This document shows, piece after piece, positions 41,632 to 52,232 of a stretch of DNA of 64,000 nt. Under the pieces are notes generated by a model, which did no database searches, was not told the DNA's origin, and saw only the letters and a program-made list of their open reading frames with translations. A program made the translations under genes and the position numbers. The number at the start of each line of letters is the position of its first letter. Position 1 is the first letter of the stretch. Location: assembly GCA_038030265.1 (NCBI GenBank), contig CM075941.1, forward strand, positions 9,486,001 to 9,550,000, read 5' to 3'. The stretch is from Corythucha ciliata (Eukaryota; Arthropoda; Insecta; Hemiptera; Tingidae).

Positions 41632-43490
41632 CAGTGGCGTAGGTAGGGATTTGTCCTGGGGGGGGGGGGTCAGATTGAAATCTCGTAAGGGTGATATGAG
41701 GGGGGTAATTTCAACATTTTAGTCATCATTCCGTTCCACCCAGCCAGCACACTCTCTGGACATCTTGCTGGCCTCATCATAGCCTCAATCTATCAGTTAA
41801 GGGCGATTTTTGGACTCTACCCGCAAGTTAGCGATTTTCTCAATTTTGGCCGAGTGTATCGTTCTGCTCAATTTCAGCCGCAGATTAGCGGTTTTGCCCC
41901 ACCCCCTCCCATAGCAATGAATTTGCGCATTTTCTCAACTTTATAGCAGCAAAGTATCGTTTTTATCCCGTGAACGATGTTTCTTAATTATCCACGAGTT
42001 TTGGCGTTTTCCTCAATTTTTATTACCGATTTTTTAGTTTTTTTTACCAGGGGATTAGCACTTTTCTCAGTTTTAGCTGGAAATTTACGTTTTTCTTAAG
42101 TGTTTTCCTCAATATTAGCCGCAAAATAGGGGGACTTCTCACGAATTAGGATTCTTTTCGTTCACCATACGCAAAGCATGAGCGATTTTTCTCAGTTTAC
42201 TCGCGAATTAGCGGTTTCTTCACCTATTGCCACAAATTGGCGCTTTCTTTTAAAATTTCAACGTGAAAAGTTGCCTTCAGAATCCTCAAATTGGCGTGTA
42301 TTCAGTTTTTGGTGCATATAAGAATTTTTCTCAATTGCGTCTGGCGCAATTTTATCTGTAAATTTGCGATTTTTCCCATTTTTAGCCTCGAATTAGCAAT
42401 TTTCTCAATTTTTAGGCTTAAAATTAACCTTTCTCTTAATTTTGACCAGGCTGATTATTTTATTTTCTAACTATTACCCGCAAATTAGCGGTTTTCACAT
42501 TTTACCACCGCATTAGCAATTTTATATAACTTTTATAGGTAGGTATAGATTATTGCTTCTTTTCAGTTCTAGCCGTGAATTAGCGTATTTCTAAACATCG
42601 TATTATAGCCATGCAAGAATTTGCCATTTTTCTGAATTTTAGCCACAAAAATGCCTTCAGAAGGTGCGAATTTAAATATTATAAATTTAAACTTTTATGT
42701 TCAGACCTTTATCAAACCAAAAAATTTACATCTATCCATCCATTTCTGTAAAAAAAAATCATCGTTCTTAAATTTTAAATTTCATGGCACTTAATTCGAG
42801 AATTAGTGATGTTTCTCAATTTTAGCAGCGAATTTTGGATTTTTCTAAAATTTAGCAGCGTGGTAGCGTTTCCAATCCGTGCATTACCTACCGAGTTTTG
42901 TCAATTTTTGCCAAGAATTGGCGTTTGACTCAATTTGAGCTGCAAATTAGCAATTTTTCCATTTTTAACTGAGGATTAGCATTTTCCCAAATTTTAACTG
43001 AAAATTAACGTTTTTCTTAATTTTAGCTGCGCTAATTAGGGATTTGTTTCAAATTTTGCCGCGAATCAGTGATTTTCTTCATTTTGTATCCGCGAATTAA
43101 CGTTTTTCCATAACTTTATAACTGCAAATTGCAAATTAGCGATTTTTCCCAATTTCAGCTGTGAAATAGCGTTTTGTGCTAATTTTGCGGCCATTCAGCA
43201 TCCTATTCCATTTTTCATAGGCGAATGGGCGATTTTACGCCATTTCCGTTATGAATTTGCCATTTTTGTCCAATTTTAACCTGAAAGCGTCTTTTATTTG
43301 TCAATATTATAGCAAACCGCGGGGTTTGCCCAAATACAACACTTTTGCGTTTATTTCCACAATTTATTCATAGAATGGCCTCCATGTACCACGCATCAGC
43401 GATTTTTTTCTTAATTTTATTCTGGAAGTTGCAATGCGAGACCACGAATCAGCGCTTTTTAGCAGCTATAGCCACGAATATTACCGGTTT
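41632..43490 (+). repeat. satA-bearing element, copy 3
   Basis: It starts CAGTGGCGTAGGTAGGG with a G12 run (41658-41669). It continues with satA units colinear with 8395-9840 and with the reverse complement of 1-905. It provides the uninterrupted version of the site into which G1 inserted in copy 2. The right terminus is unclear. Confidence 0.75.
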
Positions 43491-44250
43491 TTGTCTGATA
43501 GATGGTCCGGGGTGAACCCCCTCCCCCTCGTACTTGGGTACACTACTGCGTTGGGTCTGAAGTCCAAGGTTAAAGCTGGACGTACTCGGACCTTTTCGGG
43601 CTGCTTCAAGTCCAGAAAATCTGCTATATCTAAATTCAACTTGAAACGCTCATGAAGAGTTTATGGGGCTCTTCGTTATGGTACTAGTGCTCCTTCGTTC
43701 GTATACTTGCGGCTCTGGGGGGGGGGGGGATCTATCCTCATTCCCCCCGTACCTACACCCCTGCCCCAAACACGAAAAGCTCGAGCCACAGAAAGCTGAC
43801 ATCACAAGAAGCTCGAACCACAAGAATCTCCAATCCAAATAGCTCTAACCACAATATTCTCAAAGCACCAAAATATCGAACCATATAAAGCTGCCATTGC
43901 AAAGTTCTCTGAGAGTTAGGTATCGCATGCACAATTTCAAAGAAATATATAAAGAATCCGGGACATATTGCGTCCCAGGACGTCCTTGGCTGGGACGCCG
44001 GACAATATTAGCCGAATTTGCAAACTGTGACTATCAAGGATTCCACGTGACAGTTCGCAGGCCGGGATGTGGGGCAAAATTAGCAAATTTGACGCCGGAC
44101 ATTTCGCAACCCTACTCATGCGACGCGCTTGGCATCTTGGGGCTATGCTGTCCCTGCTTCCTATCTCAAAGGTCTGTTCTGACGTTCGATTGTTGGATGG
44201 TCGAACTAAAAAAATGACAGTGAACAAGAGCAAGACGCTTGCGTGTTCCA
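43491..44250. other. interior of hAT-like element, no gene
   Basis: A G13 run lies at 43717-43729. ORFs of 104-106 codons on both strands at 43897-44251 overlap each other and show no domain. They are not called. Confidence 0.35.
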
Positions 44251-44778
44251 CAAATCCAGCTCTTGGGTAATTGGTAATTGAAAAAGTAATTTAATTACAG
44301 TAATTGTAATTTGTAATTATTCGTGAGAGTGAAAAGTAATTGGTAATTTGTAATTAATCATCTTTTTTTGGAAGTTATTTGTAATTTGTAATTAATTACC
44401 CAAAAAGCTGTAATTTGCCCACCCCTGAATGGGATGGAGGAAGGGCGTGGAAACCTAATTGGACGTCTAGTCACTTTAACAAAAATGAAACATTTAAAGA
44501 CGTTCATGTTTTCAAATGAAAGTATAGGTACAATTAAGAGGTCTGGGAGGGCAAAAGAAAATATCTTGAAAGGATCGGAAGTTTGATTAAGTAATTTTGG
44601 TGTAGGTATCATAGCGGGGAGGAGGCCATAGAATGACTTTGACATGGACGGAGAACCCGTAAAAAAAAAAGAAAAAAAATAGAACAAGAAGAAGAAGGAG
44701 AGAAAAAACAATGTGTAAATAATGTACGGCGGGAGGAAGGGGCGAATCTTCTAGGGTGAGAGGGAGCTCCGCGCTTCA

Positions 44779-44788
44779 TATATAAAAG
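44779..44788 (+). promoter_or_regulatory. TATA box of cuticle gene
   Basis: TATATAAAAG lies 93 bp upstream of the ATG at 44872. A transcription start about 30 bp downstream (near 44810) would leave a short 5' UTR, as is usual for cuticular protein genes. Confidence 0.65.
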
Positions 44789-44871
44789 AAGGAAATCTGA
44801 TGTATACAAAGCAAGTACCACTCTTGGGTTCAAACATTATACAGTCCTTCGAAGCAGTCTTCTCGCACAGC

Positions 44872-46863
44872 ATGAACACCTTTGTAAAGGTTGGTTTCGT
44901 TCCTTTTCAAATTGTAATTCTGGTCTTCGGGCAATTTTGGATTATTCTAAATTTATGATTCTCACTATTTTAAGCTCTTGCTGGCCCTTCCACATCCCTC
45001 CAACTGAATCAAACGGCATTTGGCATTTATGGGCGTTACGCAAATTCTATTAGTTTATTTCATTTTTAAAAAGACAACAAATTTGTGTTACCTACTCTTG
45101 TTAGTAGTGAACACGATGAGCCACGTTACTGGAATTAAATGGATATCCTCGTACTTAGTTTTGCTTGACGCCATATTGGACCAATTGCATAAAAATCAAA
45201 TTTCAGATATTTCATTGAATAATTAAAAAAATAAGTCGTAATACCAAATTATTTCTATAGTACTCGGTCCTGCTTGCTGACGCGGCGTAGCTGGTAGCGT
45301 TACTATACAGAAACGTCACACCTATAACGAATTAAAATTCGTGAAACCGGATGTTTAATTGCAGCATGGCTAAAACGAACTAATTTTAACTTTACGTGCC
45401 CAACAATGCTTGTATGTTCATGTATAGGTCTTTGATTTCATACAAATTTGGTTGAGGGGGGGGGGGGTAAATCGAAGAGAATTTTCTTTCTGCGACATTA
45501 AAAGAGCTGTTTTCAAGTTTCACGGTTCAGGATTAAACTTAATAGTCAGAGCTTTCTGGTCTCAAGTCATTTTTTACAATTTCCGGTGGTCCTGCGCATC
45601 TATTCGACTCAGTGAAACTCAAATTTTAAAAAGTCATTCACGAAAGCTGATGATAGAGCCTTTTCATTCTTCCGGTTTCAACTCTCCATAGACAATAAAA
45701 CATTTTTAACGAACGCCCTTCCATTCACACGTTTCGTAATTTTATAAACTAGGAAAAATCCTGATTGGTCCTACGCAATAAAAGAAATATGATAACTTCA
45801 AAACTCGCTTTTAAAATTTCTATTTGGTTCAGGTCAGTCTGTTTTTGGCGGGAGTCTCCATGGCTCAAGCGGCGTACTACGCCGGCTACGGCGGCCACCT
45901 CGGAGGATTGGGCTACGCTGCCGCTCCTCTCGCCGCGTACTCCGCTGGCGGTTACGGAGGCTACGGCGATCATGGGATCGACTATTACGTAAGATTTCTT
46001 CTTTTCATTTTAATTGTTTTAAAGTGAAATTTCCCACCTCGTCGAAACAGACCAACTAATTAAATAGCCTTACTGTTCTAGAAGAACAGGTGGATGTAGT
46101 CGTGAGTTGGGTGCTTCTTGAGGGAAAGTTAACTATCGTTTTGCTTAGACATTTTTGTTTTTATTACACGTATTTAATTTAAAACTTGTTTCGGGTGAAA
46201 GAAGACCAGTTCTTCCCATTTAACGGTCCTAACAATTTTTATTATCTTAAGGAATTAACGTTTTCTTTAATCTTTTTTTATTAACGACCAACTTCAGAGA
46301 AAATTATATCTCCTGGATGATTGATTAATTAATGCTCGCGGTACTCCCTCGCTTAGATGAATCAGATAGGTATTGAGACAGATCCCTTTAATACTTTTGT
46401 TAACATGGACCACAATAGGCAACTCTAGGAGACAAAAAAGAAGGACAAAATGAAGAAGAAGAAAGTACAGTTAGTGTGCCCTTTGGCGATGCATACTCAC
46501 AAGACTTCCTGGCTAAAGAAACATCCCTTTTTATTCCCATTATTCATTCATCGAATTCATTTACTTTTACTTTTTCGCTCTCTCTCTCTCCCCTTCCCCA
46601 CCAACCCACCCACCGATTATCAACAACAGGCTCACCCTAAGTACGCTTACGACTACGGCGTGAAGGACGGTCACACGGGCGACGTCAAAAACCAATGGGA
46701 GGAAAGAGACGGAGACGTAGTGAAAGGCCAGTACAGCCTTGTCGAGCCCGACGGTTCCATAAGGACTGTCACTTACACGGCGGATGATCACAATGGATTC
46801 AACGCGGTCGTTCACAAAACTGGACACGCCGCTCATCCTGGCCCAGTTTACCATCATTACTAA
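44872..46863 (+). CDS. RR-2 cuticular protein, three exons
   Basis: Exons are 44872-44883 (or to 44889), 45833-45988 and 46630-46863. Exon 1 gives MNTF; the donor GTAAAG fits consensus better than GTTGGT six bases on. Exon 2 (acceptor TTGGTTCAG, donor GTAAGA) completes a signal peptide ([13 protein letters not shown]), then a Gly/Tyr/Ala-rich stretch ([18 protein letters not shown]). Exon 3 carries the extended Rebers-Riddiford RR-2 domain: [40 protein letters not shown], then [20 protein letters not shown]. The product is about 133 residues. RR-2 domains bind chitin and occur mainly in hard cuticle. The protein is secreted by epidermis. The frame is intact and splice phases agree, so I regard it as a working host gene and the only one here. 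Confidence 0.92.
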
Positions 46864-47042
46864 ACAACAACAACAAAAAAGATGAAAAGAAAAGTGAAGA
46901 GGAATATGACCAAGACGAATGATGATGGCAAACTATACCTACCAACTGAAACACGAAGAATGTACAAAAACACGTCGAACCAAATATGTATTATTCCTCT
47001 ATCGTGACCTAACTTATTGTGATTCCCTATTTTTATACATGA

Positions 47043-47048
47043 AATAAA
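47043..47048 (+). terminator. poly(A) signal of cuticle gene
   Basis: AATAAA lies 180 bp after the stop codon, in AT-rich sequence. Confidence 0.6.
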
Positions 47049-47267
47049 GTTAATTTGAATGCAAATGTACAATGCCTCATTTTCGGTTCTCCCTCTCATA
47101 TCCCATCAAACATCATTCCCAACTCTTGATTTGCGACTGAAATTGAAAGAAAAGAGGCCTATTAGGGGTTAAAATCCAAGTACAAAGGGCTAGTTCAGGC
47201 TAAATTAAAAAAAAAAAAAATTGTACGATATAGATGAAGCGCTGACTCTGCCAAACAAATTGGGAAA

Positions 47268-47429
47268 AAGTACAAGTACAAATATATGTGGACGTCAGGA
47301 GGGAGAATACTTAGGAGAAAGGAGGAGCGTGAGCGCATAATCAGAATTGGTCATTCGTCACAGCTTCGGAAACTGGATGCCGACGGTGAATTTAATGAAC
47401 TCTTGGATAAGGAGTCCTATTTAGTATAG
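47268..47429 (+). pseudogene. NL4 ORF1, C-terminal fragment
   Basis: The frame encodes YKYMWTSGGRILRRKEER and IRIGHSSQLRKLDADGEF, ending at a TAG. YxYVWxRxGKIxxRK with a following SEExLxKL is the C-terminal signature of ORF1 in some CR1/Jockey-like elements with an FP25K-like region. An ORF2 start lies 150 bp downstream on the same strand. The upstream part is missing. Confidence 0.6.
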
Positions 47430-47582
47430 TAAGTTGTGTTGCATTATTTTATAGTAGGCACAGATCAATTAAGAATGTGGGATCCACTTAGTACGGTAAA
47501 TTTATATGTAGATAGTGATTACGATAGTAAGAGGCAAATAATAGAAATAGCTAACCAAACGACAGGAGGGATAACTGACTCT

Positions 47583-47640
47583 GGGAATTTGTCAATTTTT
47601 TACATGAATATTAGGAGCTTCCCATTAATTACCAACTTAT
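47583..47640 (+). pseudogene. NL4 ORF2, endonuclease start
   Basis: GNLSIFYMNIRSF is the first strand and Asn motif of an APE endonuclease. Similarity stops near 47640. A further APE segment appears at 49820-50123, after inserted sequence. Confidence 0.5.
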
Positions 47641-47742
47641 TTTTTTTTTCTAAATTTGATTTTTTTTGTTGCTTATACGTGTTGTATGGTATCGTAATAA
47701 TGCTACCAGACAGTTTTTATATTTTTATTACTTATTGTAAGG

Positions 47743-48504
47743 AATAGAATAGAATAGAAGAGAATAGATGGTTTATTTGTTTTGAGGCTGTCGCCTATAC
47801 AAATGAGTTCGCGCTCATATTTATCTAAAAGTTACAGAAAACTAAGAACTTAGAAAACTAATAATTACAGGGTTCGTATAACGAAAAGTCAAAACAAAAA
47901 ACTAACATACTAAAACATAATTTATTGGTTAGACTCAAAAAATCTTTAAACCGCAGAGCGGCAGAAACGTAGTAGTATAAGTCATTGAGGTGTTTTTTCG
48001 ACTTAATTGTTAGCAGATTCGTAATATTATCTACGGAACTATCAGACGCAATGTACTCAGAAATATATTTGCTTCTACAAAAACTAAAAATAGGACACCG
48101 TAATAAAAAATGGTACAAATCATCTTCTTCGAATTTGTTACATAGCTGGCACATTTTTTCGCTATCAAAAATAAAAGTCTTCTGATCGAAATAAATTCTA
48201 CAACAATTTGGTCGGCCCAGTCGTAACTGGCTTACCACCCTTTTTTTTTTTACAGATTTTTACTCTTATACTCCGTCAAATATTCCTGGCCTGTCGTTAA
48301 CACATTTATGTGACAATAAAGGGGATTAAATTTCGATTTGTTGGCCGAAACAACGTCACGGTTCGAGTAATATGTAAGTGCCTCCCGACCGATGCGTTGG
48401 ACTAATTCTCTCATAACGTCATGGTCGTCCACAAATTTGAGGTCCGCTACGCCCACCTCACTTACTAACAACTTTAACTGTGAAAACCTACCCCTCCCAT
48501 CCAC
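47743..48504 (-). pseudogene. NL5: C-terminus of non-LTR ORF2 with pentanucleotide tail
   Basis: The minus-strand frames 48504-48250 and 48238-47858 encode the end of a non-LTR reverse transcriptase protein. Features are QRIGREALTYYSNRDVV, then VSQLRLGRPNCCRIYFD and a zinc-binding-like CQLCNKFEEDDLYHFLLRCP. The two frames are in register around a stop at about 48240. The 3' end on this strand is a (TTCTA)n tail at 47743-47768. The element is strongly 5'-truncated, as is usual for target-primed reverse transcription. Confidence 0.7.
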
Positions 48505-49425
48505 GATGTTAAGAGCGATTTGACCAGCTCATGGGGGGGGGGGAGAGATTCCGCTGCCCCCTCCTATCTGTGATTGGCCCATAATGACTCCGGGATCATT
48601 CAAAAAAGAGAATACGGAGAATAAACAAGTATTTTCAGTATAATCGTTGTTTCGCATGGTACGAAGCGAAGCGCTTTTTACATAGCGTAATGTTGCATTT
48701 TTTGCAATAACGTTCTTCGCTTTGAGTTACGAATTCGCGTTGTTTCTATTTTGGCAATAAAGTGGCCGATGCCGTCGGTTCTGAAGCTGTCCTAAGGTTG
48801 GGACAATCGGCTTCTTGACAGAGTACGTTCCAAGGTGCTCTTGTCCGAGCAAAGTTTTAAGTTTTAAGTCAAAGGAACTTCACACTTGAAACTGAGCAAT
48901 TCCTGTTTTTCGTCATGGGCGGGACTCATTGTGTACTACATGAGCGTTTACCATTCGTCATTTCTTAGATGTAGAACCCTGGTAAAAAGGTACCAGTAGT
49001 CCAGTACCACTTTTGTCACTTTTGACCGTTATGCGATATATTTTGAGGCCAAACAACTGTGATCATTGAAGCTGACCATAATGAAACTGTAGAATTTGAA
49101 GACATTTGGCTGGGCCACAAGCATGTTGTTCCCTTGGCGGTTGTCTCAATCGTGTCAATCTTTATGGCTATTACTTATTGATACATTTTTGTCCATGTAC
49201 CACTAGAAAATCAAGGCAAATTGTGGCAAGTATAATACATGATTCCCCAATGTCTTCACACGCCGACTCAGCTCGCCTCCGGGATCGGATAAAGATCATG
49301 GAAGGTATTGGGGGGGGGGGGTTCTTTTTTTATAATGCTCTTTGCAACAATTTCTCTCTTCCAAGTTCTCACAGCAAATCAAATTATTACTTCAGTATAT
49401 GGCGAGGAGGGGGAACCTGTTTACC
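48505..49425. other. no gene seen; two G-runs
   Basis: G11 (48533-48543) and G12 (49310-49321) runs flank 770 bp without a recognisable gene. The 128-codon ORF at 49106-49492 crosses the G-run and has no domain. A DNA-transposon remnant is possible. Confidence 0.35.
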
Positions 49426-49433
49426 CCGGTATT

Positions 49434-49806
49434 TACCACTGCCCTATTTTGAGGACACTAATTATAAAATCGTTAATTTCTCAGTTGTGTGAGTCAATGA
49501 GAGAAACACATTTTTATGGCGTTCCGGGTACTCTATTTCATTAGAAAAGTAGGCGTACATTATAAGTATAAAAATTGCGAGGTGGCTTTGAGCGAATTTT
49601 AAAATTCGCCAAAAATTTTTTCATTTTTTGCAAATGAAAATTTTAATTTTGGCTAAACACTTTTGATAAAATTCCACAAAAAAAGAAAAGAGGGGCCGGC
49701 CAATGGGCTAAACTAAATTTCAATGCATGAAGTCTTGAAAAAAAAATCAAATGCGTTGGCGTAGAGAGCCTGAAATTCGAGTGTCCTCAAAATAGGACAG
49801 TGGTAA
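49434..49806. mobile_element. MITE-like inverted-repeat element
   Basis: TACCACTGCCCTATTTTGAG (from 49434) and its inverse CTCAAAATAGGACAGTGGTA (ending near 49804) bracket about 370 bp of AT-rich, non-coding DNA. Arm similarity is about 25 bp with one or two differences. A target duplication could not be fixed. Confidence 0.5.
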
Positions 49807-49819
49807 TTAATGGGTTAAT

Positions 49820-50123
49820 AGAAATAAGGACCAATTGTTTGCATATTTATCAGACACGGAAGTCGACAATATTGTCCTGGTAGAGTGTTGGGTAAATGAT
49901 TACTCCAATGTAGACGATTTAGTCAACTACAAATTAATCAGAAAAAATGCAGTAATTAATAAAAACGATGGTATCATCATATATTTAAAGGAAAAAGTCA
50001 AGCTAAAAGAAAGTTGTACGAAAAAAAAAAAAAAAAAAAATTCACGGATGCGTCTATGGTTGAAGTGGTGCGGTGGAAAAAAACAATACTGAATTTCAGA
50101 TACTTGCTGTTACCGGAGCCCCA
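49820..50123 (+). pseudogene. NL4 endonuclease, middle segment
   Basis: FAYLSDTEVDNIVLVECWVN is the catalytic-Glu region (usually ETW), followed by NAVINKNDGIIIYLKEKV. An A20 run at 50021-50040 lies inside the coding sequence. Beyond it, ASMVEVVRWKK and an LAV..AP strand continue in shifted phase to 50123, where the palindrome starts. Coding resumes at 54151. Confidence 0.65.
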
Positions 50124-51180
50124 ATACGGTAGATTAGTGATGAGTCAGCAGCTCGATCCCCCCTAGGGGTTGGTCCCTATGATATTGTTATCAGCTATCT
50201 ACAATGGGGTTCGATCAGAAAAAATCATAGCTCTCGGGGGAAAAATAATTTAAAATATTTAGCGAAATATTTAACTATAACAACCTCTGGAAAAGATGCT
50301 CGGCGGAAGTGTTTCCATGAAAGGAAAGTGTTAAAAACAAGGTGCTGGGGGAGTAATATTGGAGAAAAGTGGTGAGACTCGGTGGCCTGGCCTTCATTCG
50401 GGAAGGCATCGTCGCTTAACGGAGCAAAACTGATGGTGAGGAGAGACTTATTAATTATAATTCAAAGTAAAGTTTCCATTTGGTATTAAAGGTTGATGTA
50501 TTTCCTAAAGGGCATTGCCGTGGGGCTACAAAGGGCAGTAAAAATAAGGAAGAACGTGAAAGCCCTCGCCACGTCAAAGGTTGAGTTTAGCCCGTTATTT
50601 GATGGGATTAATTCTCCCATGGTCACTTTTAGGGGTGTTCAGGTGAAGTTTTTGTCGTTTTACTCGGCACTCGAGCGACCCTTTCTCAATTGGAGCTCAC
50701 TTGCGTTTTAGCTATCTTCCCGTGCGTTCATCGTTTTTACTGTCTCGCCTACTGAAATTTCTTCTTGACCGGCTTGGATTTGACCTCTCTCTGGATTATT
50801 GATTTGTACTTGATTGCTTGTGACGGAACTGAAGTGCTTCTGCAGTTCTTGGATAATTGTCTTCGGCCTCGGCTGTCATCTCTCCTTCATTTGCGCATCT
50901 TGCAGGTAAGATATTTATTGTTTAATCGACTACGAAAAAAGCGTGATTCACTTTATGTGGGCAGTTTCGATGGCCTTTACGTTATAGATTCAAGGAATCG
51001 GCCTTCTTTAAAGTGGTTTCCGTCCCGCTAACGTCTATTTTTCGTTACAATGTAATTTATTTATCGATCAGAGGGGCCAAAATACCGAGATTCCTTCGGA
51101 TTTTTGTCGAGAGATTTGTCGTACAACTCACAAACTACGCTTAGTATGAAAAATTGCTCTTATTAAACGTTAAAGTTCAT

Positions 51181-51925
51181 CAATATCATGAGTGGAGTCA
51201 GGGTGACACATAGCCAAAATCCGCTGAGGCACTTTCGCGGGCCTGGTTCCTTTCAAAACCAAATTTGCGCAGAGCTGTTCCATTCAATAAGATATTCCGT
51301 GGACTCGTCTCGTTCAAAACCAATCTTTCCGGCCTATAACCCGCGATAAAACTCAATTTCGTATGGGTTTCACAATTTCAAAAACGATTGTCGGAGAATC
51401 CGGCACTTTTCAAGAACAAAATGTCAAAGACTTGAACCAGACGAAACCATTTTCGCGAAGTTCTTTTGTCCAAAAAAACCATTTCGCGAGTTACGCTTCA
51501 ATAGAAACGCTGTTGACCAAGTGAAAAATTAATTTTGTGGAGTCGTCTGAACTCCGTGAAACAAAATAAAACAATAATTATGGGGCTGGCTGCTTGAAAA
51601 ACAGAATTTTCCGCAGTTAGGTCAATGAAAACCAGTTCCACTGAATGGGTTCACCTCAAAAAAGTAATTTCGTTGGTTTTACTACTACATACATATAATT
51701 TCGCGACGTTGACAAAATAAATAAAAAATTTCCCGTCGTTGGCTCATTTTACGGTGCAATGTCAAGGGTCCAACTCCTTTCAAAAACAATATTTCGCTAA
51801 GTTGACCCATTTAGATTTTCAATTTACATACAAGCTTAGCAGGATTTGCTCACCCAAAAAAACCATTTAGTAGGTTCAGGAGTCTCAAAAAACCACTAAG
51901 CACAAACTTTTTTCAGTCCCCTGTG
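51181..51925 (-). repeat. satC block, left palindrome arm
   Basis: Degenerate ~32-bp units resemble CAAAACCAATTTCGCGGAGT and TGGACTCGTTT. Its exact inverse lies at 52349-53093, and a separate diverged copy at 58470-59035. Confidence 0.7.
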
Positions 51926-51972
51926 TGAACACTAGTGTTTCTCTAAGATATTTAATGATGCTTTCATTTCAG

Positions 51973-52030
51973 GATAATATGGTGTACTGTTTTGCGCCGG
52001 GCTGCGACCATCACAGTGACAGACATCGCT
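51973..52030 (+). CDS. THAP zinc-finger start exon, left arm
   Basis: A 58-bp putative exon sits between TTTCATTTCAG and GTAAGTTTTT, both close to splice consensus. Its ATG at 51979 encodes MVYCFAPGCDHHSDRHR, ending in phase 1. MVxxCxxxxC with a following basic loop is the start of the THAP C2CH zinc finger, which normally begins at the initiator Met; the rest (FxxFP, distal C..H) would be on later exons that are absent here. THAP domains bind DNA in P-element-type transposases and derived host genes. The arm symmetry ends 11 bp after this exon. Alternative: chance similarity of a short peptide. Confidence 0.5.
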
Positions 52031-52041
52031 GTAAGTTTTTC

Positions 52042-52232
52042 ATCATAGGCATTAGGGAGACGTGGGCGGTGGGATACTGCGGGATAGGGCTTCAGTTTCC
52101 ATATATCGGTCGGGAATTCCTAATTTACTGACCCTGAGTTACTGACCATAGAATAATTAACAGTTGTCTGTACACATCGTACCTGAGCAGAGTTAATCAT
52201 CTTTTTTGTTCCTGAGTATTTGCAGGGATGCG
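52042..52232. other. 191-bp spacer of palindrome
   Basis: This unique sequence lies between the arms, beginning inside the intron that follows the THAP exon on each side. It has no coding similarity. Cruciform or hairpin transcripts would have this as their loop. Confidence 0.8.

Larger units (their letters stand above)
41251..44427. mobile_element. hAT-like non-autonomous element (3177 bp) with perfect TSD
   Basis: Ends are CAGGGCTGGGCAGTAATTG and TTTGCCCACCCCTG. The 8-bp duplication AATGGGAT lies at 41243-41250 and 44428-44435 without mismatch. Terminal 150-bp regions are built from TAATTGGTAATTTGTAATTA motifs in both orientations. Inside is a second CAGTGGCG start (41632), a satA block and a G13 run. 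No transposase is present. The right end lies about 350 bp upstream of the TATA box of the cuticle gene. Confidence 0.88.
50124..52041 (+). mobile_element. left arm (1918 bp) of 4-kb palindromic element
   Basis: Every landmark compared in this arm has its exact inverse at a position summing to 104274, so the arms are of equal length with no net indel. The outer end is ATACGGTAGATTAGTGATGA. TA at 50125-50126 and 54148-54149 is a probable 2-bp target duplication. The arm contains a satC block (51181-51925) and a THAP start exon (51973-52030). ORFs at 50493-50711 and 50765-51031 are identical in both arms but lack domains. Confidence 0.92.

Noticed and set aside
43897..44251. Overlapping 104-106-codon ORFs on opposite strands
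   Set aside because: Neither has a domain or codon bias, and they lie within a non-autonomous hAT-like element.
45275..45320. Possible tRNA A-box (GCGTAGCTGGTAGCG)
   Set aside because: No B-box or cloverleaf can be drawn in the following 60 bases, and it lies in an intron of the cuticle gene.
46450..46629. In-frame upstream extension of cuticle exon 3
   Set aside because: It is intron 2 that happens to be open. The CAACAACAG acceptor and the signal-peptide exon explain the gene better.
46567..46857. 96-codon minus-strand ORF
   Set aside because: Antisense shadow of cuticle gene exon 3.
49835..50092. Poly(A) tail ending a retrotransposon at 50040
   Set aside because: Endonuclease coding similarity continues beyond the A-run, so it is internal.
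50493..51031. ORFs of 72 and 88 codons, conserved in both palindrome arms
   Set aside because: Conservation is explained by the palindrome itself. There is no domain, and the second reads across a likely splice donor.
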